DNA from: Zetaproteobacteria bacterium CG1_02_55_237
GTDB taxonomy: Bacteria; Pseudomonadota; Zetaproteobacteria; Mariprofundales; Mariprofundaceae
Assembly: GCA_001871195.1 (NCBI GenBank)
Contig: MNXA01000021.1
Location: forward strand, 1 to 63,252
DNA length: 63,252 nt
Direction of reading: 5' to 3'
In this document: one piece after another, positions 33,131 to 41,609 of the stretch
Position numbering within the stretch: the first letter of the stretch is position 1
Layout: every line of letters starts with the position of its first letter
Notes under the pieces: generated by a model
Database searches by the model: none
The model's input: the letters and a program-made list of their open reading frames with translations, nothing else
What the model was told of the DNA's origin: nothing
Made by a program: the position numbers and the translations under genes

Positions 33131-33714
33131 TGCGTATGCAACATGAATGGGAAAAACGATATCAAAGCGGTGAAACAGGCTGGGACCGAGGGGCTTTCAG
33201 CCCTGCCCTTTCAACCTGGCTTGAAACTGGTCGGATTGATGCCGGCTGCCGCATGCTTGTACCCGGTTGCGGGCGAGGGCATGAGGTAGTGCATCTGGCC
33301 GATCTCGGCTTTAAGGTCACGGGGATCGATATCGCCCCCTCAGCCGTCACACATCTGCAACAGGTCCTGCAAAACAAAGGGTTACGCGCAGAGGTACTGC
33401 TTGCCGATCTGTTCCAGTTCCAACCTGCTGCACCCTTTGATGCCATCTACGAGCAAACCTGCCTGTGTGCCATCCAACCGAAGCAACGCGAAAGCTACGA
33501 AGCGCTGCTGCATGGTTGGCTGAAGCCTGGCGGCACCCTGTTCGCCCTGTTCATGCAAACAGCGGCCGAAGGCGGTCCGCCCTTCCACTGTGATCTACTG
33601 GCCATGCGACGCCTGTTTCCGGATGCGCGCTGGGAATGGCCAGCCACCGAGCCTGTCTTCGTGCCGCACCGCAATGGTCGTTTTGAGTTGGGTTACCAGC
33701 TAGTCAGGAAATAG
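33130..33714 (+). CDS. TPMT-like thiol S-methyltransferase
   Basis: Encodes 194 residues. The start WEKRYQSGETGWDRGAFSPAL is typical of the thiopurine methyltransferase family, followed by the SAM-binding MLVPGCGRGHEVVHLADLGFKVTGIDIA motif (split over residues 42-68). Members S-methylate thiols, halides or tellurite. Methylation of sulfide or small thiols would make sense at the end of this sulfur gene run. The ATG overlaps the AhpD-like stop codon. Confidence 0.85.
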   Translation: MRMQHEWEKRYQSGETGWDRGAFSPALSTWLETGRIDAGCRMLVPGCGRGHEVVHLADLGFKVTGIDIAPSAVTHLQQVLQNKGLRAEVLLADLFQFQPAAPFDAIYEQTCLCAIQPKQRESYEALLHGWLKPGGTLFALFMQTAAEGGPPFHCDLLAMRRLFPDARWEWPATEPVFVPHRNGRFELGYQLVRK

Positions 33715-33725
33715 TACGCATGGAC

Positions 33726-33747
33726 AGGCAGGGGCGATTCCCTGCCT
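33726..33747. terminator. Hairpin between converging genes
   Basis: Inverted repeat AGGCAGGG / CCCTGCCT with a six-base loop lies between the plus-strand methyltransferase and the minus-strand zinc-ribbon gene. There is no strong T-run, so it may be a weak bidirectional terminator. Confidence 0.4.
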
Positions 33748-33786
33748 TAATGCAAAGTGCGCATACCCAAACGTCGTGTGGACCTT

Positions 33787-34092
33787 CTACTTGGCCTTGC
33801 CATGCCAGATGCTAAAAAACACAGCCAGGCCAAGGCCAAACAAGCCTCCCATGATGCCAAGCCCGCCGAGGATGGTTGTTGCCAGAAGACGTGGAGGGGC
33901 TTCACTTATTAGATAGTGATGGCCTGTAAACTGGTAATATGAATACACCACCATGGCAATGCCAAGGGCAATGATAATGCTGTATGTGCGCATCTGGCGC
34001 TTCCATGTTTCTTTAATCAAACGTTCGCGACAGGGCATGCATTTTTTCTGATTGCCACTCAAGGGCTGACCACAATCCGGGCATTCACTCAT
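33787..34092 (-). CDS. Zinc-ribbon two-helix membrane protein
   Basis: Encodes 101 residues. The N-terminus has CPDCGQ and CMPCRE, a four-cysteine zinc ribbon, followed by two transmembrane helices (about 37-55 and 70-95). Similar short proteins are common and poorly characterised. It stands alone between the sulfur run and the cytochrome c4-like gene. Confidence 0.75.
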   Translation of the reverse strand: MSECPDCGQPLSGNQKKCMPCRERLIKETWKRQMRTYSIIIALGIAMVVYSYYQFTGHHYLISEAPPRLLATTILGGLGIMGGLFGLGLAVFFSIWHGKAK

Positions 34093-34170
34093 AACAACTC
34101 TCCGCGCACTTCGTTTTAAATAGATGGGTTAAAACATTCAAAGTCTTGTCGTATGCAAAGCACTTTCACA

Positions 34171-34199
34171 TAAAAAAAACGGGGGGCCGAAGCCCCCCG
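34171..34199 (-). terminator. Rho-independent terminator of the cytochrome c4-like gene
   Basis: Stem CGGGGGGC / GCCCCCCG (34180-34187, 34192-34199) with a TTCG loop on the minus strand, followed by eight T. The UUCG loop closed by C-G is an unusually stable tetraloop. Confidence 0.92.
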
Positions 34200-34223
34200 A
34201 AATTCTTTCAAGCCTCAAGCTTA

Positions 34224-35012
34224 TTAGTCGCGGCTTGGTGAACGCGGATTACCCGGCGTTGTTGGCTTGGCCAGTGTCAGGAATGCGGCGAGGTTCTGGA
34301 TATCCTCATCCGTCAGGTTCTTGGCCACTGCGCGCATCTGACCCATGTAGTCGTTGGTGCGTGCGTTATCTGCCTTGCTGGCAATCTCTTCGGCAGTAAG
34401 CGTTTTGCTACCAAACTCATTCGCTGCATTGCGGAACGAGGTCAACTCATGCTGCAGGTAAACGTAGTTCTGACCACCGACAGCTGGATACATACGGCCA
34501 GCGGAACGACCGTGGAAACCATGGCAGCTCTCGCAAGCAGGAACACCATGATCAGGAGCTCCATACTCAGCAATCATCTTGCCCTTCGCCGGATCACCGA
34601 CTTCGGCACCGTCACGACGCAACTGATCAAGATTGGAACCAATATATGGTGTCTTCAGGGTGTGCACATAGGAAGCCACATCCTTCATGTCCTGCTCCGA
34701 CAAAGCCTTGCCGATATCGTTCATCTGATACATCGTATCATCAGTACGTGCGCCTGATGCAAAATCAGCCAACTGCTTCAGCACATAAGTATCGATCTGG
34801 TAGGCCAAGCGTGGTGTACCCACATTGTCGTCACCCAAGCCGTCCGCAGCATGACAGCCCTGACAAGCCGGGACATCATCGCCCTTACCAAACTGGTAAA
34901 TAACACGGCCCCTGTCGACATTGCCCAGTCCTTCCTCAGCACTGACAGTCGCCGGCGCAACAAAGCAAGCAGCAATTGCCACAAAACTCGTGGTAATTAT
35001 TATCCGTTTCAT
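34224..35012 (-). CDS. Dihaem cytochrome c4-like protein
   Basis: Encodes 262 residues with a signal peptide (cleavage after TVSA). Two homologous cytochrome c domains carry CQGCH (50-54) and CESCH (160-164), each with a downstream Met (MYQMNDIG and YMGQMRAVAK). This is the layout of cytochrome c4, a periplasmic electron shuttle to terminal oxidases. A strong terminator follows. Upstream lies a 45-residue membrane peptide likely in the same transcript. Confidence 0.9.
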   Translation of the reverse strand: MKRIIITTSFVAIAACFVAPATVSAEEGLGNVDRGRVIYQFGKGDDVPACQGCHAADGLGDDNVGTPRLAYQIDTYVLKQLADFASGARTDDTMYQMNDIGKALSEQDMKDVASYVHTLKTPYIGSNLDQLRRDGAEVGDPAKGKMIAEYGAPDHGVPACESCHGFHGRSAGRMYPAVGGQNYVYLQHELTSFRNAANEFGSKTLTAEEIASKADNARTNDYMGQMRAVAKNLTDEDIQNLAAFLTLAKPTTPGNPRSPSRD

Positions 35013-35038
35013 GCACTTCCCTCCTGAATTTAATTAAA

Positions 35039-35176
35039 CTATTCGATTTTGTTTTTCATGGCAGAAAAATACGTTGCGCCACACATAATCGCTAATACAC
35101 CAAACACGATGGCATACCCCAACAGCACATCGCTGGTCTGAAACATGACCGAAGCCTCTAAGAAATGAGCAACCAT
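35039..35176 (-). CDS. 45-residue membrane peptide upstream of cytochrome c4-like gene
   Basis: Encodes 45 residues (begins MVAHFLEASVMFQ) with one helix (LLGYAIVFGVLAIMCGATYF) and a basic end (MKNKIE). GGGAGGT lies seven bases before the ATG, and the frame ends 26 bases before the cytochrome gene. Similar in size and topology to the tiny peptides of the ccoN operon, so it may anchor or stabilise a cytochrome complex. Not seen by usual length cut-offs. Confidence 0.66.
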   Translation of the reverse strand: MVAHFLEASVMFQTSDVLLGYAIVFGVLAIMCGATYFSAMKNKIE

Positions 35177-35326
35177 AATCTGACCTCCCTAAGATTTCTC
35201 TAAGAAAAAATGAACTCTGCACACCAAATTAAAAAAGGCAAGCGCAAAATTAATCCTTTCTTAATGTCCTGAGGAAGCGACTCCCCGGCAGAAAACCAAC
35301 TTTACCACGCCATTAATCAGCCGCAA

Positions 35327-35710
35327 TTAGTCCGGCGCAATCAATAGTGCCCCGGAAAGAAAGACAAACAAGCGGATAATAATAATACCACGACTCTGCA
35401 CACGATGACTTTCACGCGCTGTTTCATCTCTGGCAAGCAACTGACGACCTGCGAGTGCCTGCAGGACGTATAAGGAGTACAAGGTCAGAATCAGAAAAAA
35501 ATGTGTCCAGACAAGAAAAGAAAAAAGATCACCATCATCAATCAAGCGCTTTTTCCAATCGTGGGTAAGGTACAGCCAAACGGGAAATAACATGTCAAAA
35601 AGCACCACGCTGCTCATGAGCGCGATATGCCAGTTATGGCGCTTGCGCAAATAATAAGCCAGCGCCAAAACAAGGAAGCTGATCAGAACAAGAATCACGG
35701 ATAATTTCAT
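35327..35710 (-). CDS. Four-helix membrane protein, unknown
   Basis: Encodes about 127 residues from MKLSVIL with four hydrophobic helices. Histidines occur at helix ends (RKRHNWHIALM, WTHFFLILTLYSLYVL), a pattern seen in DUF420-type or haem-associated small membrane proteins, but no firm family match. It precedes no obvious partner; the cytochrome c4-like unit lies downstream. Confidence 0.6.
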   Translation of the reverse strand: MKLSVILVLISFLVLALAYYLRKRHNWHIALMSSVVLFDMLFPVWLYLTHDWKKRLIDDGDLFSFLVWTHFFLILTLYSLYVLQALAGRQLLARDETARESHRVQSRGIIIIRLFVFLSGALLIAPD

Positions 35711-35854
35711 AAGGTAGAGCCTAGCGACATTACTCAGGCACACCAGTATCGATCAGAGACACCCTGCTGCAAAATCGCCGGGCAACTCTGCTGTAGCGCA
35801 TGACTCCATGATGGGGCTATGTGCCCCGTTGTCGCCTATCACCTTCGTGTTTAT

Positions 35855-36322
35855 TCAAGCAATACGCCACTCGGCCAGCGATGCTCGCGCCGTACCTTTG
35901 CTGATATCCGGAATAATGCACAGCTCCAGCGCCGATACGCCGTGCAGTTCAACCACGTAATCTTCAAGCTCGCGGGTTGAGTCCGGCGAGCTGAAATTGT
36001 ACTGCTGCCGGGCAATGTCATGGTAGGACTGGCGATCTGCAGACCAGCGCAAGACAAATTCCTGCGTGCGCTCCTGACTGTTTTCCTCGAAGATTAAACG
36101 AATCATCCCGATCTTCTGTGCCGCATCAAACAGCAGGCGAATCGTCTGTTCTCCGGCCGCTGCAGCCCGCCAGCATCCACCACCCGGAACCAGCGCCGCC
36201 TCAACCGGAAAGGCCTCGTCCTCGGATGTAATCTCTACCTGTGCGACAGCTTCCAGATTCAGCCAGGCATGCTCCACCTCCGAGGCTTCCTTAATATCCC
36301 GCTCTATGACCCGTTTGCGCAT
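35855..36322 (-). CDS. Discoidin-like (F5/8 type C-like) beta-sandwich protein
   Basis: Encodes 155 residues, no signal peptide or membrane segment. The strands (IRLLFDAAQKIGMIRLIFEE, EFVLRWSADRQSYHDIARQQYNF, DISKGTARASLAEWRIA) follow the pattern of cytoplasmic discoidin-like proteins sometimes annotated as carbohydrate-binding. Ligand unknown. Confidence 0.6.
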   Translation of the reverse strand: MRKRVIERDIKEASEVEHAWLNLEAVAQVEITSEDEAFPVEAALVPGGGCWRAAAAGEQTIRLLFDAAQKIGMIRLIFEENSQERTQEFVLRWSADRQSYHDIARQQYNFSSPDSTRELEDYVVELHGVSALELCIIPDISKGTARASLAEWRIA

Positions 36323-36503
36323 CTTCTACCCCTTGTCGCCCGTTCCGGCGCTATCCGGACTATAGACCTATCATGGACTTATTGCATTCAGGGGGTGTTT
36401 GGCAGGCCCGTACGGTTGGCTGGTGGAACAAGCCGTAATCATCCTATAGCCTGCTCTGAATCAAGTAGCATGAGTGGCGCTGTCGAGACTGAGGGGTTAT
36501 GCA

Positions 36504-37370
36504 ATGAAGGGAATTATTCTTGCCGGCGGATCGGGAACACGACTGTATCCAGCCACATATGTGGTCAGTAAACAATTACTGCCAATCTACGACAAGCCAA
36601 TGATTTATTATCCGCTTTCCACCCTGATGCTCGCAGGCATCCGTGATGTCCTGGTCATCTCGACTGAAGCTGACCTTCCCAGATTTGAGCAGTTATTGGG
36701 CGATGGCACTCAGTGGGGCATGAACTTTTCCTATGCTGTACAGCAGGAGCCTCGAGGGCTGGCTGAGGCATTCATCATCGGCAGGGAATTCGTTGGTAAA
36801 GATACGGTTTCGCTTATCCTCGGAGATAATATCTTTTATGCCCAGGGCCTAGCTGCGAAACTGGAAAAAGCCGTTGAAAAAACTGAAGGGGCAAGCATCT
36901 TCTGCTATCAGGTGCGCGATCCCGAGCGCTACGGCGTGGCTGAGATCAACACATCCGGAAGGGTACTCTCCATTGTTGAAAAACCATCCAAGCCTGCTTC
37001 ACACTGGGCTGTAACCGGACTTTATTTCTACGACAATCAGGTGATTGATATCGCACGGGAAGTACAACCTTCGGAGAGAGGCGAACTGGAAATCACAACG
37101 GTCAATCAATGGTATCTTGAACACAACCTTCTGACCGCAGAACTACTGGGGCGTGGTGCTGCGTGGCTGGATACGGGAACGCACGAATCACTGATGGATG
37201 CGGCTCAATATGTCGAGGTCATCGAGCGCAGGCAAGGCATGAAAATCGGCTGCCCGGAAGAAGTGGCATGGCGAATGGGCTTTATCGGCGATGCGGAGCT
37301 TGAACGATTGGGCGATGCGCTGGGAAAAAGCGGCTATGGGGAATATCTGAAAGGTCTTCTGCCACACTGA
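36504..37370 (+). CDS. rfbA: Glucose-1-phosphate thymidylyltransferase
   Basis: Encodes 288 residues from ATG 36504 (GAGGGG upstream). The nucleotidyl-transferase signature [11 protein letters not shown] and the [20 protein letters not shown] block identify RfbA/RmlA, which makes dTDP-glucose, the first step of dTDP-rhamnose synthesis. RELEITTVN and the C-terminal [10 protein letters not shown] are typical. The other rml genes are not in the window, so they lie elsewhere. Confidence 0.95.
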   Translation: MKGIILAGGSGTRLYPATYVVSKQLLPIYDKPMIYYPLSTLMLAGIRDVLVISTEADLPRFEQLLGDGTQWGMNFSYAVQQEPRGLAEAFIIGREFVGKDTVSLILGDNIFYAQGLAAKLEKAVEKTEGASIFCYQVRDPERYGVAEINTSGRVLSIVEKPSKPASHWAVTGLYFYDNQVIDIAREVQPSERGELEITTVNQWYLEHNLLTAELLGRGAAWLDTGTHESLMDAAQYVEVIERRQGMKIGCPEEVAWRMGFIGDAELERLGDALGKSGYGEYLKGLLPH

Positions 37371-37500
37371 GGCCAGCAAAGAACACGCTATTTATGTGTG
37401 CCTTCAGCTCACCGCAATCGTAAGTTGGGCTGGATGGCTGGCTGCTATTTAATACATCCCTATCTTGCGCTGGCTATTTCCGACGTTAGCCTGCCAACGC

Positions 37501-38040
37501 ATGTCAAACTCCCCTTCCCCCACTGGTTCAAATAACGAGCATCTTTATCTGGTTAAATTCCTGATCATGTCGGTTGTTTCGTTTTTCATCGGCACCGTAC
37601 ATGGCCTCTTGCAGGTCATCCCGTCGGTGCGCGCCTGGCTGGATTCCATCGGCAGCCCCTATGGCGGCCCTGGCCACATGATTGATCCACTGGCGCATGC
37701 CCATATCAATCTTGTCGGCGGCGTCACCATCCTCGGCATGGCCGTTACCTATTACATGCTGCCCAAAATTACCGGCAAACACATCCATTCGCACTGGATG
37801 GCCGAGCACTCCTTCTGGTGGACAACCATCGGCGTAAGCACTTTCTACACAGCCCTGCTTATCTTCGGCTTTATTGAAGGCAACCTGTGGCTGACCGATC
37901 CTGCGCAGGTTCCGGCAGTGCACAAATATTACGGACCGGTTATTTCGGTTTCCGCCAGCGTTCTTGCCGTCGGTTTCTGGTTCTATCTGGCCAACGTCAT
38001 GCTCACCCTGAAGGATATTTATAAAAAACCCTCTGCATGA
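37501..38040 (+). CDS. Half-length haem-copper oxidase subunit I-like protein (second copy)
   Basis: Encodes 179 residues from ATG 37501. About four or five transmembrane helices with LAHAHINLVGGVTILGMAVTYYMLPKITGKHIHS: the AHAHIN motif and the YYxxP loop are shared with the protein at 19563-20078 and with CcoN/NorB helix 2-3. The distal half of subunit I is missing. Other histidines (H near VHGLLQ, HSFWW, HKYYGP) could ligate a b-type haem. It overlaps the following cysteine-rich gene by four bases. Confidence 0.7.
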   Translation: MSNSPSPTGSNNEHLYLVKFLIMSVVSFFIGTVHGLLQVIPSVRAWLDSIGSPYGGPGHMIDPLAHAHINLVGGVTILGMAVTYYMLPKITGKHIHSHWMAEHSFWWTTIGVSTFYTALLIFGFIEGNLWLTDPAQVPAVHKYYGPVISVSASVLAVGFWFYLANVMLTLKDIYKKPSA

Positions 38041-38585
38041 GTTCTGAGTTAAACGTAACAGGCATGCTCGACTGCGGATGCCCATCCGAATATCCGCAGT
38101 GGGATGGGAAGGATGTTGATCTTGGTGCCTGGCTGGTACACGAACAACGCGTGCCGATGTTCCTGCATATGCCGATTGGCTATGAGGCGGCACTCGACCG
38201 GCAGCACAAGGATATCAAACGCCTGCACCTCACCGAGCGCTGGCCGGGTTTTGTGTTAACCCAGTCGGCGGCATTTCGGGGCCGCATTCTATGCCCGCTG
38301 AGCGAAGACACCTCTCCGGCCCGGCGCACCTTTCGTCTGAAGAACCCCTACCATGTACGCTGCAAGCTGATGCACGGCGATATCGGCGGCAGCGTCAGGG
38401 GTGCGGTGCAGACCATGCAGTCGGCCCTGCTCGACGAAGGCAAAATGCCCAAGGAGCTTTTTCTCTGCTACCTGACCTGCCCGCGCTGCCGCGATGAACG
38501 TGGCGGCATTAAAATCCTGCTGCTCAGACATTGGGTGAAGAGCAAGAAACTGCAGGAACGCCTGGATAAGCAGCAGAAACGCTGA
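38037..38585 (+). CDS. Cysteine-rich soluble protein, unknown
   Basis: Encodes 182 residues without signal or membrane helix. Cysteines are arranged as DCGCPSEYP at the N-terminus and CYLTCPRCRDERGG near the C-terminus, with further Cys in RILCPL and VRCKLM; this suggests a metal centre. No family recognised. Coupled by an ATGA overlap to the half-length oxidase-like gene, so the two probably work together. Confidence 0.62.
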   Translation: MSSELNVTGMLDCGCPSEYPQWDGKDVDLGAWLVHEQRVPMFLHMPIGYEAALDRQHKDIKRLHLTERWPGFVLTQSAAFRGRILCPLSEDTSPARRTFRLKNPYHVRCKLMHGDIGGSVRGAVQTMQSALLDEGKMPKELFLCYLTCPRCRDERGGIKILLLRHWVKSKKLQERLDKQQKR

Positions 38586-38600
38586 TGATTGATACAAGCA

Positions 38601-38625
38601 AAGGGCCCTATGCGGCCCTTTTTTC
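38601..38625 (+). terminator. Rho-independent terminator
   Basis: Stem AAGGGCC / GGCCCTT with a six-base loop, followed by TTTT-C. It ends the two-gene unit containing the second half-length oxidase-like protein. Confidence 0.8.
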
Positions 38626-38698
38626 TTGGCTGCCCATTACTTTACATTGTAAGCGAAAACGCTCAGCAATAGACCAAGCAGGAAACAGGGAGGCTTGC

Positions 38699-39127
38699 AT
38701 GAGCGACTGGCAAAACCCGAATGACGAACAACTAACCGAACTGCTCCAATCCGCAAAAACCATTGCCGTAGTCGGCTGCTCCCCCAAGCCCGAGCGAACC
38801 AGCCACCAGATCGCCGCCTTCCTGCTGGAAAAGGGTTATCACGTAATCCCCGTGCACCCACAGGCCAAAGAAATCCTCGGCCAGAAGGCCTACGCCTCGC
38901 TCGCCGACATTCCGGTGCCGGTGGATATCGTGGACGTATTCCGCAAACCCGAATTCACCCCGCCCATTGCCGAAGAAGCCGTTGCCATCAGCGCCAAAGC
39001 CCTGTGGTTGCAACAGGGCATCGTCAACGAAGATGCCTACCGCATCGCCACCACCGGTGGCCTGACCTGCGTGATGGACCTCTGCATCGCCGTCATGCAC
39101 CGCCTGATTATCCGAAACCAAGAGTAA
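38699..39127 (+). CDS. CoA-binding domain protein (YccU-like)
   Basis: Encodes 142 residues from ATG 38699 with GGAGG upstream. The Rossmann motif AVVGCSPKPERTSHQIAAFL and VIPVHPQ are typical of the succinyl-CoA-synthetase-type CoA-binding fold of the YccU family. The reaction is unknown; it may bind CoA derivatives. Monocistronic by position. Confidence 0.88.
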   Translation: MSDWQNPNDEQLTELLQSAKTIAVVGCSPKPERTSHQIAAFLLEKGYHVIPVHPQAKEILGQKAYASLADIPVPVDIVDVFRKPEFTPPIAEEAVAISAKALWLQQGIVNEDAYRIATTGGLTCVMDLCIAVMHRLIIRNQE

Positions 39128-39272
39128 AACCGAACCCAATCAGCATTACGAAAGATGAAAATAAAGACTATGTGCACCTAACCCTCAAAGAGGGCGGCTG
39201 GAAGCGCTTAAATCCCTTGTATACAAGACATTTATAAATTGCTGTATTCTTAACTTGTCTCAAACTTCCCAC

Positions 39273-39288
39273 TTCGGAAATTTCCGAA
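39273..39288. promoter_or_regulatory. Perfect 16-bp palindrome, candidate operator
   Basis: TTCGGAAATTTCCGAA reads identically on both strands and ends two bases before the GGAG of the 39303 gene. It is too short-looped to be a terminator and sits where a dimeric repressor would block transcription or translation. A second short palindrome, TTGTATACAA, is at 39218-39227. Confidence 0.6.
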
Positions 39289-39302
39289 CTGGAGATACAA
39301 CT

Positions 39303-39569
39303 ATGGTAACGCAACAAAGAATTGAAAGTCTTAAGACATATTGTCAGAGATGGAGAGACCGCATTAATGATGCAGAGGAATCCAAGACAGAACTTCTTTC
39401 CCTCTCTGGCATTTGGATTACAAACGACATAGATCAGCTTCAGGAAGAAAATGAGAATCAACTTTCCAATTTCATTGAAGAAATAGATGGTACAATTAGG
39501 TCATACAATAAAATACTGAATGCAATGGAGTCGCTACTAGATAGAGCAATTGCTGGGGAAGATGTTTAG
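39303..39569 (+). CDS. AT-rich orphan coiled-coil-like protein
   Basis: Encodes 88 residues from ATG 39303 (GGAG eight bases upstream); an in-frame TTG at 39255 is less likely. The sequence is charged and helical (ESLKTYCQRWRDRINDAEES, QLQEENENQLSNFIEEIDG), suggesting a coiled coil. Base composition is clearly more AT-rich than the neighbours, a sign of horizontal origin. The palindrome in its leader suggests it is regulated. Function unknown; a phage- or toxin/antitoxin-related role cannot be decided. Confidence 0.55.
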   Translation: MVTQQRIESLKTYCQRWRDRINDAEESKTELLSLSGIWITNDIDQLQEENENQLSNFIEEIDGTIRSYNKILNAMESLLDRAIAGEDV

Positions 39570-39666
39570 ATTAATTCTTCAGCAAACGCGTTATTCATAA
39601 GAGTACTTCGCATGCCCTTTTTGTCCGATTCAGATCTTACGATTCTGTAGCAGTGGTGAAAAAATG

Positions 39667-39690
39667 AGGCTCCCGAGGGAGCCTTTTTTA
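39667..39690. terminator. Bidirectional terminator
   Basis: Stem AGGCTCC / GGAGCCT with CGAG loop, flanked by TTTTTT on the plus side and by AAAAAA upstream, so it can serve both the 39303 gene and the minus-strand pdh operon ending at 39707. Confidence 0.88.
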
Positions 39691-39706
39691 TTTCGACAAC
39701 AAACGA

Positions 39707-41542
39707 TCAGATGTGAATCGCGCGACCTTCGGAGTCGAGGACCGACTCGTGAATCATTTCGGAGAGCGTCGGATGCGGGAACATGTGATGTGCCAGCTCC
39801 GCCTCGGTGGTTTCCAGCGTACGCGCCAGTTGCAGAGAAACAATCAACTCCGTGGCTTCGGCACCCACGATGTGCGCACCCAGCAGTTCGCCTGTTTCGG
39901 CGTGGAAGATGGTTTTGACCATGCCCTCGGTTTCGGCCAAGCCCATGGCCTTGCCGTTCGGGGCATAGGACATGCGGCCGATCTTCACCGGAATACCCTC
40001 TTCCTTGCACTGGTTCTCCGTCTTGCCGCATGAGCCGACCTGCGGCTGGCAGTAGGTGCAGCCCGGCACATTGCCATAGTCCACCTTGTGCGGATGACCG
40101 CCAGCGATGGCCTCGACACAGACAATGCCTTCATGCGACGCCACATGCGCCAGCGCGGGCGCGCCGATCACATCGCCGATGGCATACACGCCGGGATGAT
40201 CGGTGCGATACCAGTCGTCCACGGCGATGGTATTGCGCTCGATCTGCATCGAGGTGTTCTCGGCACCGATGTTCTCCGTGTTGCCGAGCACGCCGACAGC
40301 AACCAGCACGCAATCACCTTCAATTGAATTCAGCTTGCCCTTCAACTCGTACTCAACCAAACCCTCGACCTTCACCTTCTTGGCGGATTTAACCATCGCG
40401 CCGGTGATAATCTTGATGCCGTTCTTCTTGAACGAACGATCTACCACTTTGGAAATCTCGTGATCCTCAAGCGGAAGAATCTGCGGGGCGGCCTCGATGA
40501 CCGTCACCTCGGAGCCCATGGCATTGTAGAAATAGGCGAACTCCATACCGATGGCACCGGAGCCGATGACCACCAGCCTCTTGGGCAGCTTCTCCATGGA
40601 CAGCGCCTTCTTGTAGGTGATCACCACCTCACCATCCACTTCCATCCCGGGGAAGGCGCGTGCACGCGCACCGGTAGCGACAATCACATGCTTGGCCGTG
40701 ACCTGCTTTTCAGCGCCATCAGCGCCCTTCACCATCAGCTTGTTACCTGCGGCAAACGATGCAAAGCCCTCGATATGGGTAATCTTGTTCTTCTTGAACA
40801 GGAAGCCGATACCGCCGGAGAGTTTATTCGCAATACCGCGACTGCGCCCGATGGCGGCCTCCAGATTCGGTTTTGCCTTGCTCACGCCGATGCCAAGCTC
40901 CTCGCCATGATGCTCGATGACATTGATGATTTCGGCGGTGCGCAGCAGCGCCTTGGTCGGAATACAGCCCCAGTTCAGGCAGATGCCGCCCAGATGCGTG
41001 GACTCGACACAGGCGACCTTCAGGCCAAGCTGTGCAGCACGAATCGCCGCCACATAACCGCCGGGACCGGCACCGATCACCACCACATCGTATTCGCCAT
41101 CGGCATTGAATACGCCGGCAGGCTTCAGCTTCAGCTCGAACTCGTCATCCTCTTCAGAGGCCGGAGCAACGGCTGCGGCAGCCAGTGATTCGACCACCTG
41201 CTGCGGGCTGGCGGCCGGGGCAGCTGGTTCGGCAGGTGCTTCTGGAGCAGCGGCTTCAACCATGCCAGAGCCATCCGGCATATAATCGGCCGGCACCTCT
41301 TCGCCATCTTCGGCAATGACTGCAATCGGCATGCCGACCGAAACGATGGCGCCTTCAGGTTGCAGGATTTTATGCAGGATGCCTTCGTCGACGACCTCCA
41401 TTTCCATGGTCGCCTTATCGGTTTCCACCTCGGCCATCACCTCGCCGGAAGCCAGCTCCTCGCCTTCCTTCTTCAGCCAACGGACAATCTTGCCCTCGGT
41501 CATAGTCGGGGAAAGCTGGGTCATATAAACATCAATCGGCAT
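39707..41542 (-). CDS. lpdA: Dihydrolipoyl dehydrogenase with N-terminal lipoyl domain
   Basis: Encodes 611 residues. An N-terminal lipoyl domain (residues 1-80, lipoyl Lys43 in ETDKATMEM) is joined by an Ala/Pro/Glu linker to the FAD enzyme: VVIGAGPGGYVAA, the redox-active GGICLNWGCIPTKALL disulfide and the C-terminal HPTLSEMIHE with the catalytic His. It reoxidises lipoyl groups of the pyruvate dehydrogenase E2. An unusual cysteine-rich stretch (PGCTYCQPQVGSCGKTENQC) replaces the usual PACTYTHPEIA region. Last gene of the pdh operon. Confidence 0.94.
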   Translation of the reverse strand: MPIDVYMTQLSPTMTEGKIVRWLKKEGEELASGEVMAEVETDKATMEMEVVDEGILHKILQPEGAIVSVGMPIAVIAEDGEEVPADYMPDGSGMVEAAAPEAPAEPAAPAASPQQVVESLAAAAVAPASEEDDEFELKLKPAGVFNADGEYDVVVIGAGPGGYVAAIRAAQLGLKVACVESTHLGGICLNWGCIPTKALLRTAEIINVIEHHGEELGIGVSKAKPNLEAAIGRSRGIANKLSGGIGFLFKKNKITHIEGFASFAAGNKLMVKGADGAEKQVTAKHVIVATGARARAFPGMEVDGEVVITYKKALSMEKLPKRLVVIGSGAIGMEFAYFYNAMGSEVTVIEAAPQILPLEDHEISKVVDRSFKKNGIKIITGAMVKSAKKVKVEGLVEYELKGKLNSIEGDCVLVAVGVLGNTENIGAENTSMQIERNTIAVDDWYRTDHPGVYAIGDVIGAPALAHVASHEGIVCVEAIAGGHPHKVDYGNVPGCTYCQPQVGSCGKTENQCKEEGIPVKIGRMSYAPNGKAMGLAETEGMVKTIFHAETGELLGAHIVGAEATELIVSLQLARTLETTEAELAHHMFPHPTLSEMIHESVLDSEGRAIHI

Positions 41543-41609
41543 AATAAGTCCTCAATACCTTGGCCACGAAATCACAAGAAACAAACCCCCGTGCTTTCGC
41601 AGCGTTGTT

